From the NCBI RefSeq assembly GCF_001662875.1, contig NZ_JPVZ01000003.1, positions 558,001 through 622,000 on the forward strand: 64,000 bases of DNA, written 5' to 3'. The notes beneath the pieces were generated by a model that saw only the letters and a list, made by a program, of their open reading frames with translations, was not told where the DNA came from and ran no database searches. This document shows positions 9,148 to 19,037 of the stretch, in pieces. A program made the position numbers and the translations under genes. Positions within the stretch are counted from its first letter, which is position 1. Each line of letters begins with the position of its first letter. The stretch comes from Thalassospira tepidiphila MCCC 1A03514. Lineage in GTDB: Bacteria; Pseudomonadota; Alphaproteobacteria; Rhodospirillales; Thalassospiraceae.

Positions 9148-10368
9148 ATGAATGAAGTAATCTCGTACGTAAGACGGCCCGAACTGATGACCTTCACGAT
9201 GCCACTGGTGGCCTTGTTAGGCGCGATGTTCGGGTTCATTACCGGCAACATCTTTGGCAGCCCGTGGGTCGGGTTCGTCATCGGTGCTGTGCTCGGGGCG
9301 GCACTGGCCTTTGTGTTCTCGAAAATCGTCAAGGTGAAAAGCAAACAGAAAACGCTGGCAACCGGCGTGCTTTTCGGCGGTGTAGGCATGATTTTCGGTG
9401 GGCTTGGCGGCCTGTTTGGGGGATTCCTTGTCGGTATTTCGATGGGCTGGTTTGCCAACTGGGTTGGAAGTGGTCGATATCGTGCCGGCGTTCCGATCTA
9501 TTACACGCCGGGTCAGGTTCTTTGGCACAACGCATTCCTGTTTATCTGCGCGTTTGTGTTTTTCTTCCTGATCGCACCGCTTCTGCCGGTGATCTGGCTC
9601 AGCTTCAATGCCGAGAACTTCTTTACCTTCACGCCAGAAATGCTGAGCTTCAAGGCAGAGGGGTACAGCCTCAAGCATTATCGCGATTTCCTTGGTACCG
9701 ACGAATGGATGGTGCCGCTTAAGAACTCGTTGATTATTGCGCCGATTGCGACGCTGATTTCGGTATCCCTTGGGACCCTTGCAGCGATTGGCCTCAGTCA
9801 GTCGCACGTGCCGGGCCGTCAGGCGATGATGGCGGTGCTTATTTCGCCGATGATCGTACCGTTGATCATTTCGGCGACCGGCATGTTCTTCTTCTATGCG
9901 CCGCTGGGCAACTGGCTTGAGCTTAACCTTGGGCTTAATCAGGCATTTGTCGGCTATGTGAAGGTGATCCTGGCGCATGCTGTTCTGGGGATTCCGTTTG
10001 TCATCATCACGGTCACCGCGACGTTGGTTGGCTTTGACAAGTCACTGACCCGTGCGGCGGCAAACATGGGTGCAAACCCGGTTACCACCTTCTTCAAGGT
10101 TCAGATGCCACTTATCCTGCCGGGTGTTATTTCGGGCGGTCTGTTTGCCTTTATCACCTCGTTTGATGAAGTGGTTGTGGTCTTGTTTGTCGGTTCTGCC
10201 CGTCAGCAAACCCTGCCATGGCAGATGTATACCGGCCTGCGCGAACAGATCTCGCCGACCATTCTGGCAGCCGCGACGATCCTTGTATCTGTCTCGATCC
10301 TGCTGCTTCTGACCGTGGAACTGTTGCGTCGTCGTTCCGAACGTCTGCGCGGTATGAGCCCGGGCTAA
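9148..10368 (+). CDS. potC: Polyamine ABC transporter permease with N-terminal glycine-rich membrane extension
   Basis: PotC-type permease: membrane segments from about residue 130 onward and the EAA motif RAAANMGANPVTTFF. It has 406 residues where about 260-290 is usual. The extra N-terminal ~120 residues contain two or three hydrophobic glycine-rich helices (GAVLGAALAF; GGLGGLFGGFLVG) resembling glycine zippers, separated by a short basic loop (KVKSKQK). Last gene of the operon, followed by a strong terminator. Confidence 0.9.
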   Translation: MNEVISYVRRPELMTFTMPLVALLGAMFGFITGNIFGSPWVGFVIGAVLGAALAFVFSKIVKVKSKQKTLATGVLFGGVGMIFGGLGGLFGGFLVGISMGWFANWVGSGRYRAGVPIYYTPGQVLWHNAFLFICAFVFFFLIAPLLPVIWLSFNAENFFTFTPEMLSFKAEGYSLKHYRDFLGTDEWMVPLKNSLIIAPIATLISVSLGTLAAIGLSQSHVPGRQAMMAVLISPMIVPLIISATGMFFFYAPLGNWLELNLGLNQAFVGYVKVILAHAVLGIPFVIITVTATLVGFDKSLTRAAANMGANPVTTFFKVQMPLILPGVISGGLFAFITSFDEVVVVLFVGSARQQTLPWQMYTGLREQISPTILAAATILVSVSILLLLTVELLRRRSERLRGMSPG

Positions 10369-10415
10369 GCCGATCAGGCATTCTGTCCCGCGATACGGGG
10401 CAGCACATAAATACG

Positions 10416-10452
10416 AAACAGGCCGGCAACATTCTTGTTGTCGGCCTGTTTG
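10416..10452 (+). terminator. Intrinsic terminator of the pot operon
   Basis: AAACAGGCCGGCAAC pairs with GTTGTCGGCCTGTTT (one mismatch) around ATTCTT, followed by a T-rich tail. 48 bp after the potC stop. Confidence 0.85.
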
Positions 10453-10524
10453 TTTTCGTGTGCCCGATCCGATCTGGGCAGGTGATATTTTTGCGCGTGA
10501 CAGTTTTATGAGCCAGACAGCGCG

Positions 10525-10538
10525 AGAACACGTGTTCT
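10525..10538. repeat. 14-bp perfect palindrome upstream of gatC
   Basis: AGAACACGTGTTCT reads the same on both strands and lies about 120 bp before gatC, in the 206-bp stretch between the pot terminator and gatC. It could be a regulator site or chance; no regulator is identified. Confidence 0.35.
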
Positions 10539-10658
10539 TCGTTGCTTCGAACCCTTGCGGCAGGGGCGGCGGGGTGCTAGTTTCCGCGCTGTAATTCACG
10601 TTCTGGCAGATATCTCTCTGCCGGGTTTTTTGTCATTCCTTAAGAGAGACTTTCATCC

Positions 10659-10949
10659 ATGTCGTCTTTGGATAAGGAAACAGTTCGCCGTATTGCCTAT
10701 CTTTCACGTATCAACGTGTCCGAAGAAGGCCTTTCCGAACTGGCGGGAGATTTGACCCGTATCCTCGATTTTGTCGAGGAACTGCAAGAAGTTGATGTTG
10801 AAGGCTGCGAGCCGCTGACATCTGTTGCCGATCTGACCCTGCCGCTGCGCAAGGACGAAGTCACCGATGGCAATATCCAGCAAAAAGTGCTGTCAAACGC
10901 ACCGATGACCGATGCTGGCTGTTTTGTTGTGCCCAAGGTGGTTGAATAA
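10659..10949 (+). CDS. gatC: Aspartyl/glutamyl-tRNA amidotransferase subunit C
   Basis: 96-residue GatC, which stabilises GatA-GatB in the enzyme that converts misacylated Glu-tRNA(Gln) or Asp-tRNA(Asn) to the amide form. The helical start [19 protein letters not shown] and the segment LRKDEV are characteristic. AAGAGAG lies upstream of the ATG. Its stop overlaps the gatA start by one base (TAATG), so the subunits are translationally coupled. Confidence 0.96.
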   Translation: MSSLDKETVRRIAYLSRINVSEEGLSELAGDLTRILDFVEELQEVDVEGCEPLTSVADLTLPLRKDEVTDGNIQQKVLSNAPMTDAGCFVVPKVVE

Positions 10950-12427
10950 TGACTGATCTGACAAAGCTGACACTTGCAGAAGCCCGCGACGGGCTTGCAA
11001 AGGGTGATTATACCTCGGTCGAACTGACCGAAGCACACCTGAAATCGATGGACGCACATCGCAATCTGAATGCGTACATCACCGAAACCCCGGAAAAGGC
11101 CATGGAAATGGCCAAGGCATCCGATGCCAAGCGCGCCAAGGGCAGTGCTGGCAAGATGGAAGGCCTGCCGATTGCGGTCAAAGACCTGTTCTGCACCGAA
11201 GGTGTTCAGACCACGGCGGCGTCGCACATCCTTGAAGGTTTCAAACCGGAATATGAATCCACTGTCACCAGCAACCTGTTTGGTAATGGTGCGGTGATGC
11301 TGGGCAAGGCGAACCTTGATGAGTTCGCCATGGGGTCATCGAACACCTCGTCCTATTACGGCAACGTGATCAACCCGTGGAAAGACAAATCCGGCAAGGA
11401 TCTGGTTCCGGGGGGCTCATCTGGTGGTTCGGCGGCTGCTGTTGCTGCCAACATGGCGCTGGCAGCCACCGGTACTGATACCGGCGGCTCGATCCGTCAG
11501 CCGGCATCCTATTGCGGTATTGTTGGTCTGAAGCCGACCTATGGTCGTTGTTCGCGCTGGGGTATTGTTGCCTTCGCAAGCTCGCTTGATCAGGCTGGCC
11601 CGATGACCAAAACCGTGCGCGACGCGGCAATCATGCTGGGTTCGATGGCGGGTCATGACGCCAAGGACAGCACGTCTGCACCGATTGCCGTGCCTGATTT
11701 CGAAGCAGCCCTGACCGGTGACATCCGTGGCATGAAAATCGGTATTCCGAAAGAATACCGCGTTGACGGTATGCCAGAAGAAATCAGCAAGCTTTGGGAT
11801 AACGGCGTTGCCATGTTGCGCGACGCCGGTGCCGAAGTTGTCGATGTGACCCTGCCGCACACCAAATACGCCCTGGGCACTTATTACATCGTCGCCCCGG
11901 CAGAGGCGTCGTCGAACCTTGCACGGTATGACGGCCTGCGTTACGGCCAGCGTGTCATGGATGACGGCGACAGCCTTGATGACATGTACATGAAATCCCG
12001 TGCGGCTGGTTTCGGCAAGGAAGTCCAGCGCCGTATCATGATCGGTACCTATGTGCTGTCGGCTGGTTATTATGACGCCTATTACAACAAGGCGCTTAAA
12101 GTCCGTCGTCGCATTTATCAGGACTTCGAAGGTGCGTTTGGTCAGGTTGATGCGATCCTGACCCCGACCGCACCGTCTGCGGCCTTTGCCATTGGTGAAA
12201 ACGAAGGTGATCCGGTCAAGATGTATCTCAATGACGTCTTTACCGTTCCGGCAAGCCTTGCGGGTCTTCCGGGCATTTCGGTGCCGACCGGTCTTTCGGC
12301 CGAGGGATTGCCGCTGGGTCTTCAGCTGATTGGCAAGCCGTTTGATGAAGAAACCGTTCTGCGTGTTGGGGGCGTGCTCGAAAGTGCTGCCAACTTTACC
12401 GCAAAACCTGCCGGGCAGGAGGGCTGA
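10949..12427 (+). CDS. gatA: Aspartyl/glutamyl-tRNA amidotransferase subunit A
   Basis: Amidase-signature enzyme that releases ammonia from glutamine for the GatB active site. The Ser-cisSer-Lys triad is visible: Lys in PIAVKDLFC (about residue 78), the serines in [11 protein letters not shown] and in DTGGSIRQP. 492 residues, normal length. Second gene of gatCAB. Confidence 0.98.
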   Translation: MTDLTKLTLAEARDGLAKGDYTSVELTEAHLKSMDAHRNLNAYITETPEKAMEMAKASDAKRAKGSAGKMEGLPIAVKDLFCTEGVQTTAASHILEGFKPEYESTVTSNLFGNGAVMLGKANLDEFAMGSSNTSSYYGNVINPWKDKSGKDLVPGGSSGGSAAAVAANMALAATGTDTGGSIRQPASYCGIVGLKPTYGRCSRWGIVAFASSLDQAGPMTKTVRDAAIMLGSMAGHDAKDSTSAPIAVPDFEAALTGDIRGMKIGIPKEYRVDGMPEEISKLWDNGVAMLRDAGAEVVDVTLPHTKYALGTYYIVAPAEASSNLARYDGLRYGQRVMDDGDSLDDMYMKSRAAGFGKEVQRRIMIGTYVLSAGYYDAYYNKALKVRRRIYQDFEGAFGQVDAILTPTAPSAAFAIGENEGDPVKMYLNDVFTVPASLAGLPGISVPTGLSAEGLPLGLQLIGKPFDEETVLRVGGVLESAANFTAKPAGQEG

Positions 12428-12430
12428 TCC

Positions 12431-13885
12431 ATGAGCTATATTCTTGAAGGTTCTACCGGCCCGTGGGAAATCGTTGTCGGTCTTGAAGTCCACTGCCAGG
12501 TCATTTCCAAGTCCAAGCTGTTTTCAGGTGCTTCGACCAAGTTCGGTAATGAACCCAACAGCAACGTCAGCCTCGTTGATGCGGCCATGCCGGGCATGCT
12601 TCCGGTCGTGAACGCTGAATGTGTGCGTCAGGCGGTTAAAACCGGTCTGGGTCTTAAGGCCAAGATCAACAAGGAAAGCGTTTTTGCCCGCAAAAACTAT
12701 TTCTATGCCGATTTGCCGCAGGGCTATCAGATTTCGCAGTTCGACAAACCGATTGTCGGCGAAGGCACGATCATTCTGGATATGCCTGATGGTTCGACCA
12801 AGTCGGTTGGCATTGAACGCCTGCATCTTGAACAGGATGCTGGTAAATCGATGCACGATCAGGACCCGAAATATTCGCATATCGACCTGAACCGTTCGGG
12901 TGTGGCGCTGATGGAAATCGTTTCCATGCCAGACATCCGTTCGCCGGAAGAAGCCGGCGCATACCTGACCAAGCTGCGCGCGATTGTGCGTTATCTTGGC
13001 ACATGTGATGGCAACATGAACGAAGGCTCCATGCGTTGTGATGCCAACGTTTCTGTACGTCGTCCGGGCGAAGGTTTTGGCACCCGTTGCGAGATCAAGA
13101 ACGTCAACTCCATCCGTTTCGTGATGCAGGCGATCGAGATTGAGGCGAAACGCCAGATCGAAGTGATCGAAGGTGGCGGCGAAATCCAGCAGGAAACCCG
13201 TCTCTATGATCAGCGTCTGGGTGAAACCCGTTCGATGCGTTCCAAGGAAATGGCACATGATTATCGCTATTTCCCGGATCCGGATCTGCTTCCGCTGGTA
13301 TTCGACGATGCGTTCATTTCGGAAATCGAAAAAGAACTGCCCGAACTGCCAGATGAGAAAAAAGCCCGCTTCATGCGTGAAAACGGTCTGTCGGCATATG
13401 ATGCCGGTGTTCTTGTCGCCGAAAAGGAAAAGGCTGATTACTACGAAGTCGTTGCCAAGGGCCGTGATGGCAAACTGGCGGCGAACTGGGTGATCACCAA
13501 CCTGTTCGGTGCGCTGAACAAGGCAGAAGTCGGGATTGCTGATAGCCCGGTAACGGCCGAAAACCTTGGCAAGCTGATCGATCTGATCTCTGACGACACC
13601 ATTTCTGGCCGTATCGCCAAGGATGTCTTTGAAATCATGATCGAAACCGGCGGAGATCCGGAAAAGATCGTCGAGGAAAAAGGTCTTAAGCAGATCACCG
13701 ATACCGGTGCGATTGAAACGGCAATTGACGAAGTCATTGCCGCGAACCCGGACAAGGTTGAAGAGATCCGTGCTGGTAAGGACAAGATGCTTGGCTGGTT
13801 CGTCGGTCAGGTCATGAAATCCACGGGTGGCAAGGCCAACCCGGGTATGGTCAACAAGCTGCTGCGCGATAAAATCCTCGGCTGA
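12431..13885 (+). CDS. gatB: Aspartyl/glutamyl-tRNA amidotransferase subunit B
   Basis: Kinase-transamidase subunit that activates the misacylated tRNA with ATP and transfers ammonia. Opening [13 protein letters not shown], the AMPGMLPV segment and [10 protein letters not shown] are GatB hallmarks; the C-terminal ~150 residues are the helical tail (YqeY-like) that binds tRNA. 484 residues. It follows gatA by 3 bp and ends at a strong terminator. Confidence 0.98.
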   Translation: MSYILEGSTGPWEIVVGLEVHCQVISKSKLFSGASTKFGNEPNSNVSLVDAAMPGMLPVVNAECVRQAVKTGLGLKAKINKESVFARKNYFYADLPQGYQISQFDKPIVGEGTIILDMPDGSTKSVGIERLHLEQDAGKSMHDQDPKYSHIDLNRSGVALMEIVSMPDIRSPEEAGAYLTKLRAIVRYLGTCDGNMNEGSMRCDANVSVRRPGEGFGTRCEIKNVNSIRFVMQAIEIEAKRQIEVIEGGGEIQQETRLYDQRLGETRSMRSKEMAHDYRYFPDPDLLPLVFDDAFISEIEKELPELPDEKKARFMRENGLSAYDAGVLVAEKEKADYYEVVAKGRDGKLAANWVITNLFGALNKAEVGIADSPVTAENLGKLIDLISDDTISGRIAKDVFEIMIETGGDPEKIVEEKGLKQITDTGAIETAIDEVIAANPDKVEEIRAGKDKMLGWFVGQVMKSTGGKANPGMVNKLLRDKILG

Positions 13886-13905
13886 TTGTAATCATCAGAC
13901 CAAAG

Positions 13906-13937
13906 AAAAAGCCGCCCGTTTGGGCGGCTTTTTTTTG
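13906..13937 (+). terminator. Intrinsic terminator of gatCAB
   Basis: GCCGCCC and GGGCGGC form a stem around a 4-nt loop, preceded by A5 and followed by T8. Since the next gene is convergent and only 6 bp away, it may also act leftward. Confidence 0.92.
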
Positions 13938-13942
13938 TATGA

Positions 13943-14494
13943 CTAATGGGCCTGGTTTTGAATTTCGCGTGGAATATCAGCCGTTAAGTGTCTAAGCGCG
14001 GCCTCAATTAATGCCCGGCTGGATGGGTCGCGCACGATATCATCAACGTCAAAGTTCTTGCCGTTCAGCGGGATCGTTATGCACGCGTCAGTGACGATGT
14101 GTGCATCCATGGTGCGAATGGTTTCAATCAATGCCGCCTGTGCGATTGTTGCCCGGCCAGAAGCATTCAGGCAGGCTACCGGCTTTTGCATGAATTCGCC
14201 ACTGGCCACCCCCCAATCAAGGGCATTCTTGATCGCGCCGGTGACACCATGGGCATATTCGGGACTGGCGATCAGGACTGCATCCGCGCGGCGAAGTGCA
14301 TCTCGAAACGCCGCGACATTGCGATCATCGGTGTCCTCATTGTCCGGATTAAAGATCGGAAGGTGGCCCAAACCATCAAACAGATGAACGGTTGCGCCAT
14401 GGGGGCCTGCAACCTTTTGTGCCGCTTGAAGGAGCGTTCTGTTGATCGATGCTTGGCGAAGGCTTCCGCACAGGGCAGTGATATGAAAAGTCAT
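13943..14494 (-). CDS. NADPH-dependent FMN reductase family protein
   Basis: Flavodoxin-like reductase of 183 residues. The FMN phosphate loop CGSLRQASINR lies at residues 9-19 and the flavin-binding segment SPEYAHGVTGAIKNALDW near 80-97, as in ChrR/ArsH-type quinone or chromate reductases. Likely cytosolic two-electron reduction of quinones or similar electrophiles. Single gene, convergent with gatB and downstream of the copZ terminator. Confidence 0.9.
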   Translation of the reverse strand: MTFHITALCGSLRQASINRTLLQAAQKVAGPHGATVHLFDGLGHLPIFNPDNEDTDDRNVAAFRDALRRADAVLIASPEYAHGVTGAIKNALDWGVASGEFMQKPVACLNASGRATIAQAALIETIRTMDAHIVTDACITIPLNGKNFDVDDIVRDPSSRALIEAALRHLTADIPREIQNQAH

Positions 14495-14550
14495 TTGGTG
14501 CCGCTCTCTGTTTGTGGCGATGGTTGCACAAACGAATGGGCAGGGTAAAG

Positions 14551-14584
14551 AAAAGCCGCCAGTATATTTTCAATACTGGCGGCT
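14551..14584 (-). terminator. Intrinsic terminator after the CopZ-like gene
   Basis: On the minus strand AGCCGCCAGTAT pairs with ATACTGGCGGCT (loop of about 8-10 nt) and is followed by TTTTC. It lies 38 bp beyond the CopZ-like stop. Confidence 0.85.
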
Positions 14585-14621
14585 CTGACGTTCGGGGGGG
14601 CGCGAACGCGGGTGTATGATC

Positions 14622-14822
14622 CTAGTGGGCTTCAGATGCCGGATAGCCGGCATCGGTGATCGCCGTGATCAGCGCATTGACGTCGGGGTTTCCGGAAACA
14701 GCGACTTCGCCATTTGCCAGATCAACCTCGGCACCTTCAACGCCGCTCACCTTGGTTGCGGCCTTGGTCACGGCACTTGCGCAGTGACCGCAGCTCATTT
14801 TTTCGACCTTCAGTTTCACCAT
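14622..14822 (-). CDS. CopZ-like heavy-metal-associated domain protein
   Basis: 66-residue single HMA domain. The metal-binding loop MSCGHCASAV gives the CxxC pair at residues 11 and 14 (MSCGHC), as in copper chaperones such as CopZ; the ferredoxin-like pattern then runs through VEGAEVDL and ITDAGYPA. Copper(I) is the likely ligand, but no P-type ATPase is adjacent. It lies 71 bp after the DJ-1 family gene on the same strand. Confidence 0.93.
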   Translation of the reverse strand: MVKLKVEKMSCGHCASAVTKAATKVSGVEGAEVDLANGEVAVSGNPDVNALITAITDAGYPASEAH

Positions 14823-14893
14823 CAGATTTCTCCATATGATCGGTGTCTATGAACGCAGTATCGAGGTTCCAGTAGATGGAAGGTCAAGCGGTT

Positions 14894-15574
14894 TTATGCA
14901 GACAAAAGTTTGATGACTTCATCGGCCGTTGCATCGCTTGATGCCGGGTTCTGACCGGTGACAAGTTTGCCATCAACAACCGCGTAGGAAGCCCAGTTAT
15001 CGCCGCGCTCAAACGTTGCACCGTGCTTTTTGAATTCGTCCTCAATTGACAGCGGCACGACGTTTTCAAGGCCGACGGCCTTTTCTTCATCATTGGTGAA
15101 GCTGGTAACACGTTTGTCTGAAACGAGCGGTTTGCCATCTGGCGTCTTGGCGTTCACCAAGGCGGCCGGGCCATGGCAGACGGCAGCAACCGGTTTGTTC
15201 TGGGCGACAAACTCCTCGATCAGGGCAATGGATTTCTGATCAGTTGCCAGATCCCAGAGCGGACCGTGCCCACCCGGATAGAACAGGGCGTCAAAATCAT
15301 CGGCTTTCAAATCGTCAAGGGTGACGGTGTTGGCGAAAGCCGCGTTTGCCGCGTCGTCCTTTTCAAACCGTGCGGTCGCATCGGTCAGGGCGTCGGGCAC
15401 TTGGCTGTTGGGATCAAGGGGTGGCTTGCCGCCTTTGGGGGATGCCAGGGTGATCTCTGCCCCGGCATCCTTGAAGCGATAGTAGGGGGCAGCAAACTCT
15501 TCGAGCCAGATACCGGTCTTGTGTCCGGTGTCACCCATCTGATCGTGCGACGTAACAATCATCAAAATACGCAT
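14894..15574 (-). CDS. DJ-1/PfpI superfamily protein (Hsp31/glyoxalase III-like)
   Basis: 226 residues. The nucleophile elbow AVCHGPAAL carries the reactive Cys and the upstream GIWLEEFAAPYYRF carries the conserved Glu; both suit class I glyoxalase III/Hsp31-like enzymes that detoxify methylglyoxal or protect proteins. The ATG at 15574 has GGAGG 5 nt upstream; an ATG 12 bp earlier would bury that site in coding sequence. Divergent from a LysR gene about 107 bp away, its likely regulator. Confidence 0.9.
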   Translation of the reverse strand: MRILMIVTSHDQMGDTGHKTGIWLEEFAAPYYRFKDAGAEITLASPKGGKPPLDPNSQVPDALTDATARFEKDDAANAAFANTVTLDDLKADDFDALFYPGGHGPLWDLATDQKSIALIEEFVAQNKPVAAVCHGPAALVNAKTPDGKPLVSDKRVTSFTNDEEKAVGLENVVPLSIEDEFKKHGATFERGDNWASYAVVDGKLVTGQNPASSDATADEVIKLLSA

Positions 15575-15680
15575 CAGTTCCTCCATGCGTGGAATTCATT
15601 TGCACTCATCTTAACTGGCTGACAGAATTTGCGAAAGATTGATGAAGTGAACACATTGTCAAATTTTATGAGCATATAGA

Positions 15681-16622
15681 ATGTCGGCACTTGATGAAGT
15701 TCGGGCGATGATGATCTTTGCCCGCGTTGTTGACGAAGGCGGGTTTTCTGCGGCTGCGCGGAAGATGGGGCTCAGCCGTGCTGCCATTTCCCATCAAATT
15801 CGCCAGCTTGAGACACGTCTTGGCGTGCCTTTGTTGCGAAGAAGCACACGCAGTTTCAGCCTGACTGATGCGGGCGCGCGCTATTACGACAGTTGCCGCA
15901 CCATTTCCCTCGAAGCCGAAGCAGCGCGAAAGCGCGTCGAAGAACTGCGTGACGATCCGGTGGGCAAAATATCGCTGACCTGTTCGGTTCATCTTGGCAC
16001 ACTTCGAATTGTGCCGATCCTTGACCGGTTCCGGCAAACATATCCGGGTGTCTCGATCGATGTGCATCTCAGCGACGAAGTTGTCGATCTGATTGGTCGC
16101 GGCATTGACATTGCCGTGCGTTCCGGGCCACTGAAAAATTCGGAACTCAAGAATTTCAAACTTTATCAGACCCACAGGATCATTGCGGCAAGCACGTCCT
16201 ATGTCAGCAAGTTCGGATTACCCGAAAGCCCGGATGATTTGTCTGAACATGAGTGGGTGATGTATAGCCGCGTTCCTGAGACGCTGACGCTTCAATGCGG
16301 CGAGGGTACCCGAAATATCCGTGTGTCGGGCAGTGTTCGGGTGGATAACGCGACAGCCAGATTGCAGTTCCTGCGGGGCGGTCACGGATTGGCGGTTGTC
16401 CCGCTATGTGATGTTCAGCAGGAAATTGATGCAGGCGAGTTGATCCGGGTTTTGCCTGATTGCAAGCTGCCGGATCTTGAGATCTATGCCGTTTATCCGG
16501 GCGGTGTGACCCGCAGTGCAAAGGTTCAGTCGCTTCTGGATTACATGCGCCGTGAAATGCGTGAAATCGATATTTCCCGCAATGGCCAAGTTCAAGGCGA
16601 CAGCCATATTGATCATTCGTGA
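15681..16622 (+). CDS. LysR-family transcriptional regulator
   Basis: 313 residues. The N-terminal winged helix-turn-helix is clear ([20 protein letters not shown], then [15 protein letters not shown]), followed by a periplasmic-binding-like effector domain. It belongs to the CrgA/DsdC-like group whose members often regulate a divergent neighbour, here the DJ-1 family gene. Ends 41 bp before tdk. Effector unknown. Confidence 0.93.
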   Translation: MSALDEVRAMMIFARVVDEGGFSAAARKMGLSRAAISHQIRQLETRLGVPLLRRSTRSFSLTDAGARYYDSCRTISLEAEAARKRVEELRDDPVGKISLTCSVHLGTLRIVPILDRFRQTYPGVSIDVHLSDEVVDLIGRGIDIAVRSGPLKNSELKNFKLYQTHRIIAASTSYVSKFGLPESPDDLSEHEWVMYSRVPETLTLQCGEGTRNIRVSGSVRVDNATARLQFLRGGHGLAVVPLCDVQQEIDAGELIRVLPDCKLPDLEIYAVYPGGVTRSAKVQSLLDYMRREMREIDISRNGQVQGDSHIDHS

Positions 16623-16663
16623 TTGTTGGGCTATTCCCCTGTGACGACTTTCGGGGGAGACGC

Positions 16664-17242
16664 ATGGCCAATCTGTTTTTCTATTACTCGTCCATGAATG
16701 CGGGGAAATCGACCACCTTGCTTCAGGCGAGTTTCAATTACCGCGAACGCGGCATGGAAACGTTGCTGATGACAGTGGCGTTTGATAACCGCTTTGGCGA
16801 AGGCAAGATTGCGTCGCGCATTGGTCTTGAAGCACCAGCACTGCTGTTTGATGCCAATACCGATATGACGGCCCTGATCCTTGAGCAGGTCGAAAAGGGC
16901 AAAGTCGATTGTGTCCTGATTGACGAGGCACAGTTCCTGTCTAAAGACCAGGTTTGGCAACTTTCCGATATCGCCGACATCCATGGCATTCCTGTGTTGT
17001 GCTATGGCATCCGCACCGATTTCCAGGGGCAGCTGTTTGAAGGTTCCAAATGGCTGCTGGCGTGGGCGGACAAGCTTAATGAGCTCAAAACCATCTGCCA
17101 CTGCGGTCGCAAGGCCGGCATGGTTTTGCGGGTTGATCAAGATGGCAAACCTGTCCGCGAAGGGGCACAGGTCGAAATCGGTGGGAATGACCGTTATGTC
17201 CCGGTTTGTCGTCGCCATTTCAAGGAAGCGATGGACGAGTAG
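16664..17242 (+). CDS. tdk: Thymidine kinase
   Basis: 192-residue type II thymidine kinase (thymidine + ATP to dTMP). P-loop [10 protein letters not shown] at the N-terminus, Walker B-like LIDEAQFL around residue 88, lasso-loop GIRTDFQG, and zinc-binding Cys in CHCGRKAG and VCRRHF. GGGGGAGA lies 4 nt before the ATG at 16664; an in-frame ATG 45 bp upstream overlaps the LysR gene and is unlikely. Works in the salvage of thymidine, linking functionally to the nucleoside locus near 35-42 kb. Confidence 0.96.
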   Translation: MANLFFYYSSMNAGKSTTLLQASFNYRERGMETLLMTVAFDNRFGEGKIASRIGLEAPALLFDANTDMTALILEQVEKGKVDCVLIDEAQFLSKDQVWQLSDIADIHGIPVLCYGIRTDFQGQLFEGSKWLLAWADKLNELKTICHCGRKAGMVLRVDQDGKPVREGAQVEIGGNDRYVPVCRRHFKEAMDE

Positions 17243-17262
17243 GGTGCACTCGATTTGGCTTC

Positions 17263-17889
17263 CTAGTTCCCGATGAGCGCCCGTATTTCGGGTGCCAGCA
17301 GGCTATAGGCCACCAGCCACATAACGCCACAGGTTACGCCATCAATGATCTTCCAGGTGATTGGGCGTGCGACATAGGGGGCAAGCCATGCAGCCCCCAG
17401 TGCAATGGCAAAGAACCAGACAAAACTGGCACTCATGGCACCCAGAGCAAAGCCAAGTCTTTCGTCCGCTGGATATTGCCCGCCAATACCACCCAGCATG
17501 ACAACCGTATCAAGATAGACATGCGGGTTCAAAAGCGTGACGGCCAGTGTGGTCCCAAGAACCGCTTTCCAGCCAGTTTTCGAGATCGCCTTTTCCGACA
17601 GTGTTTCGGTTTCAAACAACCGCCTTAGCGCACCAAACCCATACCAGATCAGGAATAAACCGCCGCCCCAGGCCGCAACCTTTGTGAGGAGCGGGTAGGC
17701 GGCAATCAGCGTTCCAAGCCCTGCGACGCCCGCTGCAATCAAAACGGCATCACACAAGGCGCAGACGAAGGCCACCATCACCGGATGATTGCGCCGCAAT
17801 CCCTGACCGAGAACAAAGGCATTCTGCGCGCCAATCGCAATGATCAGTCCGCCGCCAAGACCAAATCCGGTGGCATAGGTTAAAAGCAT
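17263..17889 (-). CDS. argO: LysE/ArgO-type basic amino acid exporter
   Basis: 208 residues, about six membrane helices. The start FGLGGGLIIAIGAQNAFVLG, with the conserved IGAQNAFVL, is diagnostic of LysE/ArgO, which export arginine or lysine. The divergent LysR gene with an ArgP/LysG-like sequence is the classic partner. Gene symbol is by family and context; lysine rather than arginine export is equally possible. Confidence 0.93.
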   Translation of the reverse strand: MLLTYATGFGLGGGLIIAIGAQNAFVLGQGLRRNHPVMVAFVCALCDAVLIAAGVAGLGTLIAAYPLLTKVAAWGGGLFLIWYGFGALRRLFETETLSEKAISKTGWKAVLGTTLAVTLLNPHVYLDTVVMLGGIGGQYPADERLGFALGAMSASFVWFFAIALGAAWLAPYVARPITWKIIDGVTCGVMWLVAYSLLAPEIRALIGN

Positions 17890-17956
17890 TCTCTGGTATC
17901 CCTTGTACTGTCCTCCGCCGTTGATAGCACCTTTGTCCTTTAAGAAAATCGAATTA

Positions 17957-17975
17957 TACTAAACATGGATTAGTA
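17957..17975. promoter_or_regulatory. Candidate ArgP/LysG operator
   Basis: TACTAA-N7-TTAGTA is a perfect 6-bp inverted repeat in the 102-bp argO/argP intergenic space and contains the T-N11-A arrangement typical of LysR regulators. It ends 16 bp before the argP ATG, suggesting control of argO and autoregulation. Confidence 0.6.
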
Positions 17976-17991
17976 AAATTGATGGTTGTTC

Positions 17992-18891
17992 ATGCTCGAT
18001 TACAAATTGGTTGAGGCCTGTGCGGAGGTTATCCGTTTCGGAAGCTTTGAGAAGGCGGCCCGGGCGCTGGGACTAACTCAGTCTGCAATATCCCAGCGGG
18101 TCAAGCTGATGGAGGAACGACTTGGTCAGCCAGTGTTGGTGCGCGCCAAGCCGATTGTCCCGACCGTGGCAGGCCAAAGGTTGCTTGCGCATTATCAGAG
18201 TGTGCGATTGCTTGAACAAGATCTTGGGGCGGAACTGCCGGAGGTGCGCGCCGAGGGCGAATTTGGTCAGGTAACCCTTGCGGTTAATGCCGACAGTCTG
18301 GCGACCTGGTTTGTTGATGTGCCCAAGCTTCTGTTTGAGAAACTTGGCGTTCTGGTGCATTTGGTCGTCGATGATGAATCGCTAAATTATCAATCCTTGC
18401 AGGAAGGAAACGTGCTGGGTGCGGTCAGTTTGCGCGATACACCCATTCAGGGATGTCGGGTACGACCGCTGGGCTCCATGCGTTACTTTATGGTGGTTTC
18501 ACCAGAATTTCAGGAACGCTATTTCAAGGATGGGGTAACGGCGGATGCCTTGCGCGATTGTCCGGCGGTGAATTTTTCCGAACATGATGAACTGCAAAAT
18601 CAGTTCATTCATCAATACTTCGGACTAAACCCCGGGGAATTCCCCGCTCATACTGTTCCAAGTTCACAGGGTTTCGTGACCCTTGCTGAACAGGGTGTGG
18701 CCTACGCCGTCGTTGAACAGCATCAGGCGGAAGAGGGGCTTCGTACCGGAAAGCTGGTTCGTCCGTGTCCGTTTGAAATTGATCGCCCATTATATTGGCA
18801 TCATAAAACCATCAACAGTCGGCTTCTTGATCAGGTCAACGATATCGTCCTGTCTGAGGCACGCCGTCATCTGCCGGAAATTCCGCAGTAA
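17992..18891 (+). CDS. argP: ArgP/LysG-type LysR regulator
   Basis: 299 residues with an N-terminal helix-turn-helix (FEKAARALGLTQSAISQRVK, then MEERLGQPVLVR) that matches the ArgP/IciA/LysG group, activators of argO/lysE in response to arginine or lysine. The rest is the usual effector domain. The ATG at 17992 was chosen; a TTG two codons earlier is possible. Divergent from argO with a LysR-type palindrome between them. Confidence 0.92.
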   Translation: MLDYKLVEACAEVIRFGSFEKAARALGLTQSAISQRVKLMEERLGQPVLVRAKPIVPTVAGQRLLAHYQSVRLLEQDLGAELPEVRAEGEFGQVTLAVNADSLATWFVDVPKLLFEKLGVLVHLVVDDESLNYQSLQEGNVLGAVSLRDTPIQGCRVRPLGSMRYFMVVSPEFQERYFKDGVTADALRDCPAVNFSEHDELQNQFIHQYFGLNPGEFPAHTVPSSQGFVTLAEQGVAYAVVEQHQAEEGLRTGKLVRPCPFEIDRPLYWHHKTINSRLLDQVNDIVLSEARRHLPEIPQ

Positions 18892-19037
18892 AATCATGTC
18901 TCTCTGAACATTGTTTTGTCTTATTTGCCAAGGACATTCACCGCTGCCAAGTGCCCCGATTTGACTTGCATGCAAAAGTGTCGCTTACTTTGATGTGCGA
19001 ACCAGTCCGTATAACGGATTGTAAAAACAGGAAAACA

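Noticed and set aside
10529-10553. Possible alphaproteobacterial LexA box (GTTC-N7-GTTC) upstream of gatC
   Set aside because: GTTCTTCGTTGCTTC misses the second GTTC by one base, and gatCAB is not an SOS operon.
11417-12493. 358-codon open frame opposite gatA
   Set aside because: Antisense to an invariant housekeeping gene with no independent evidence.
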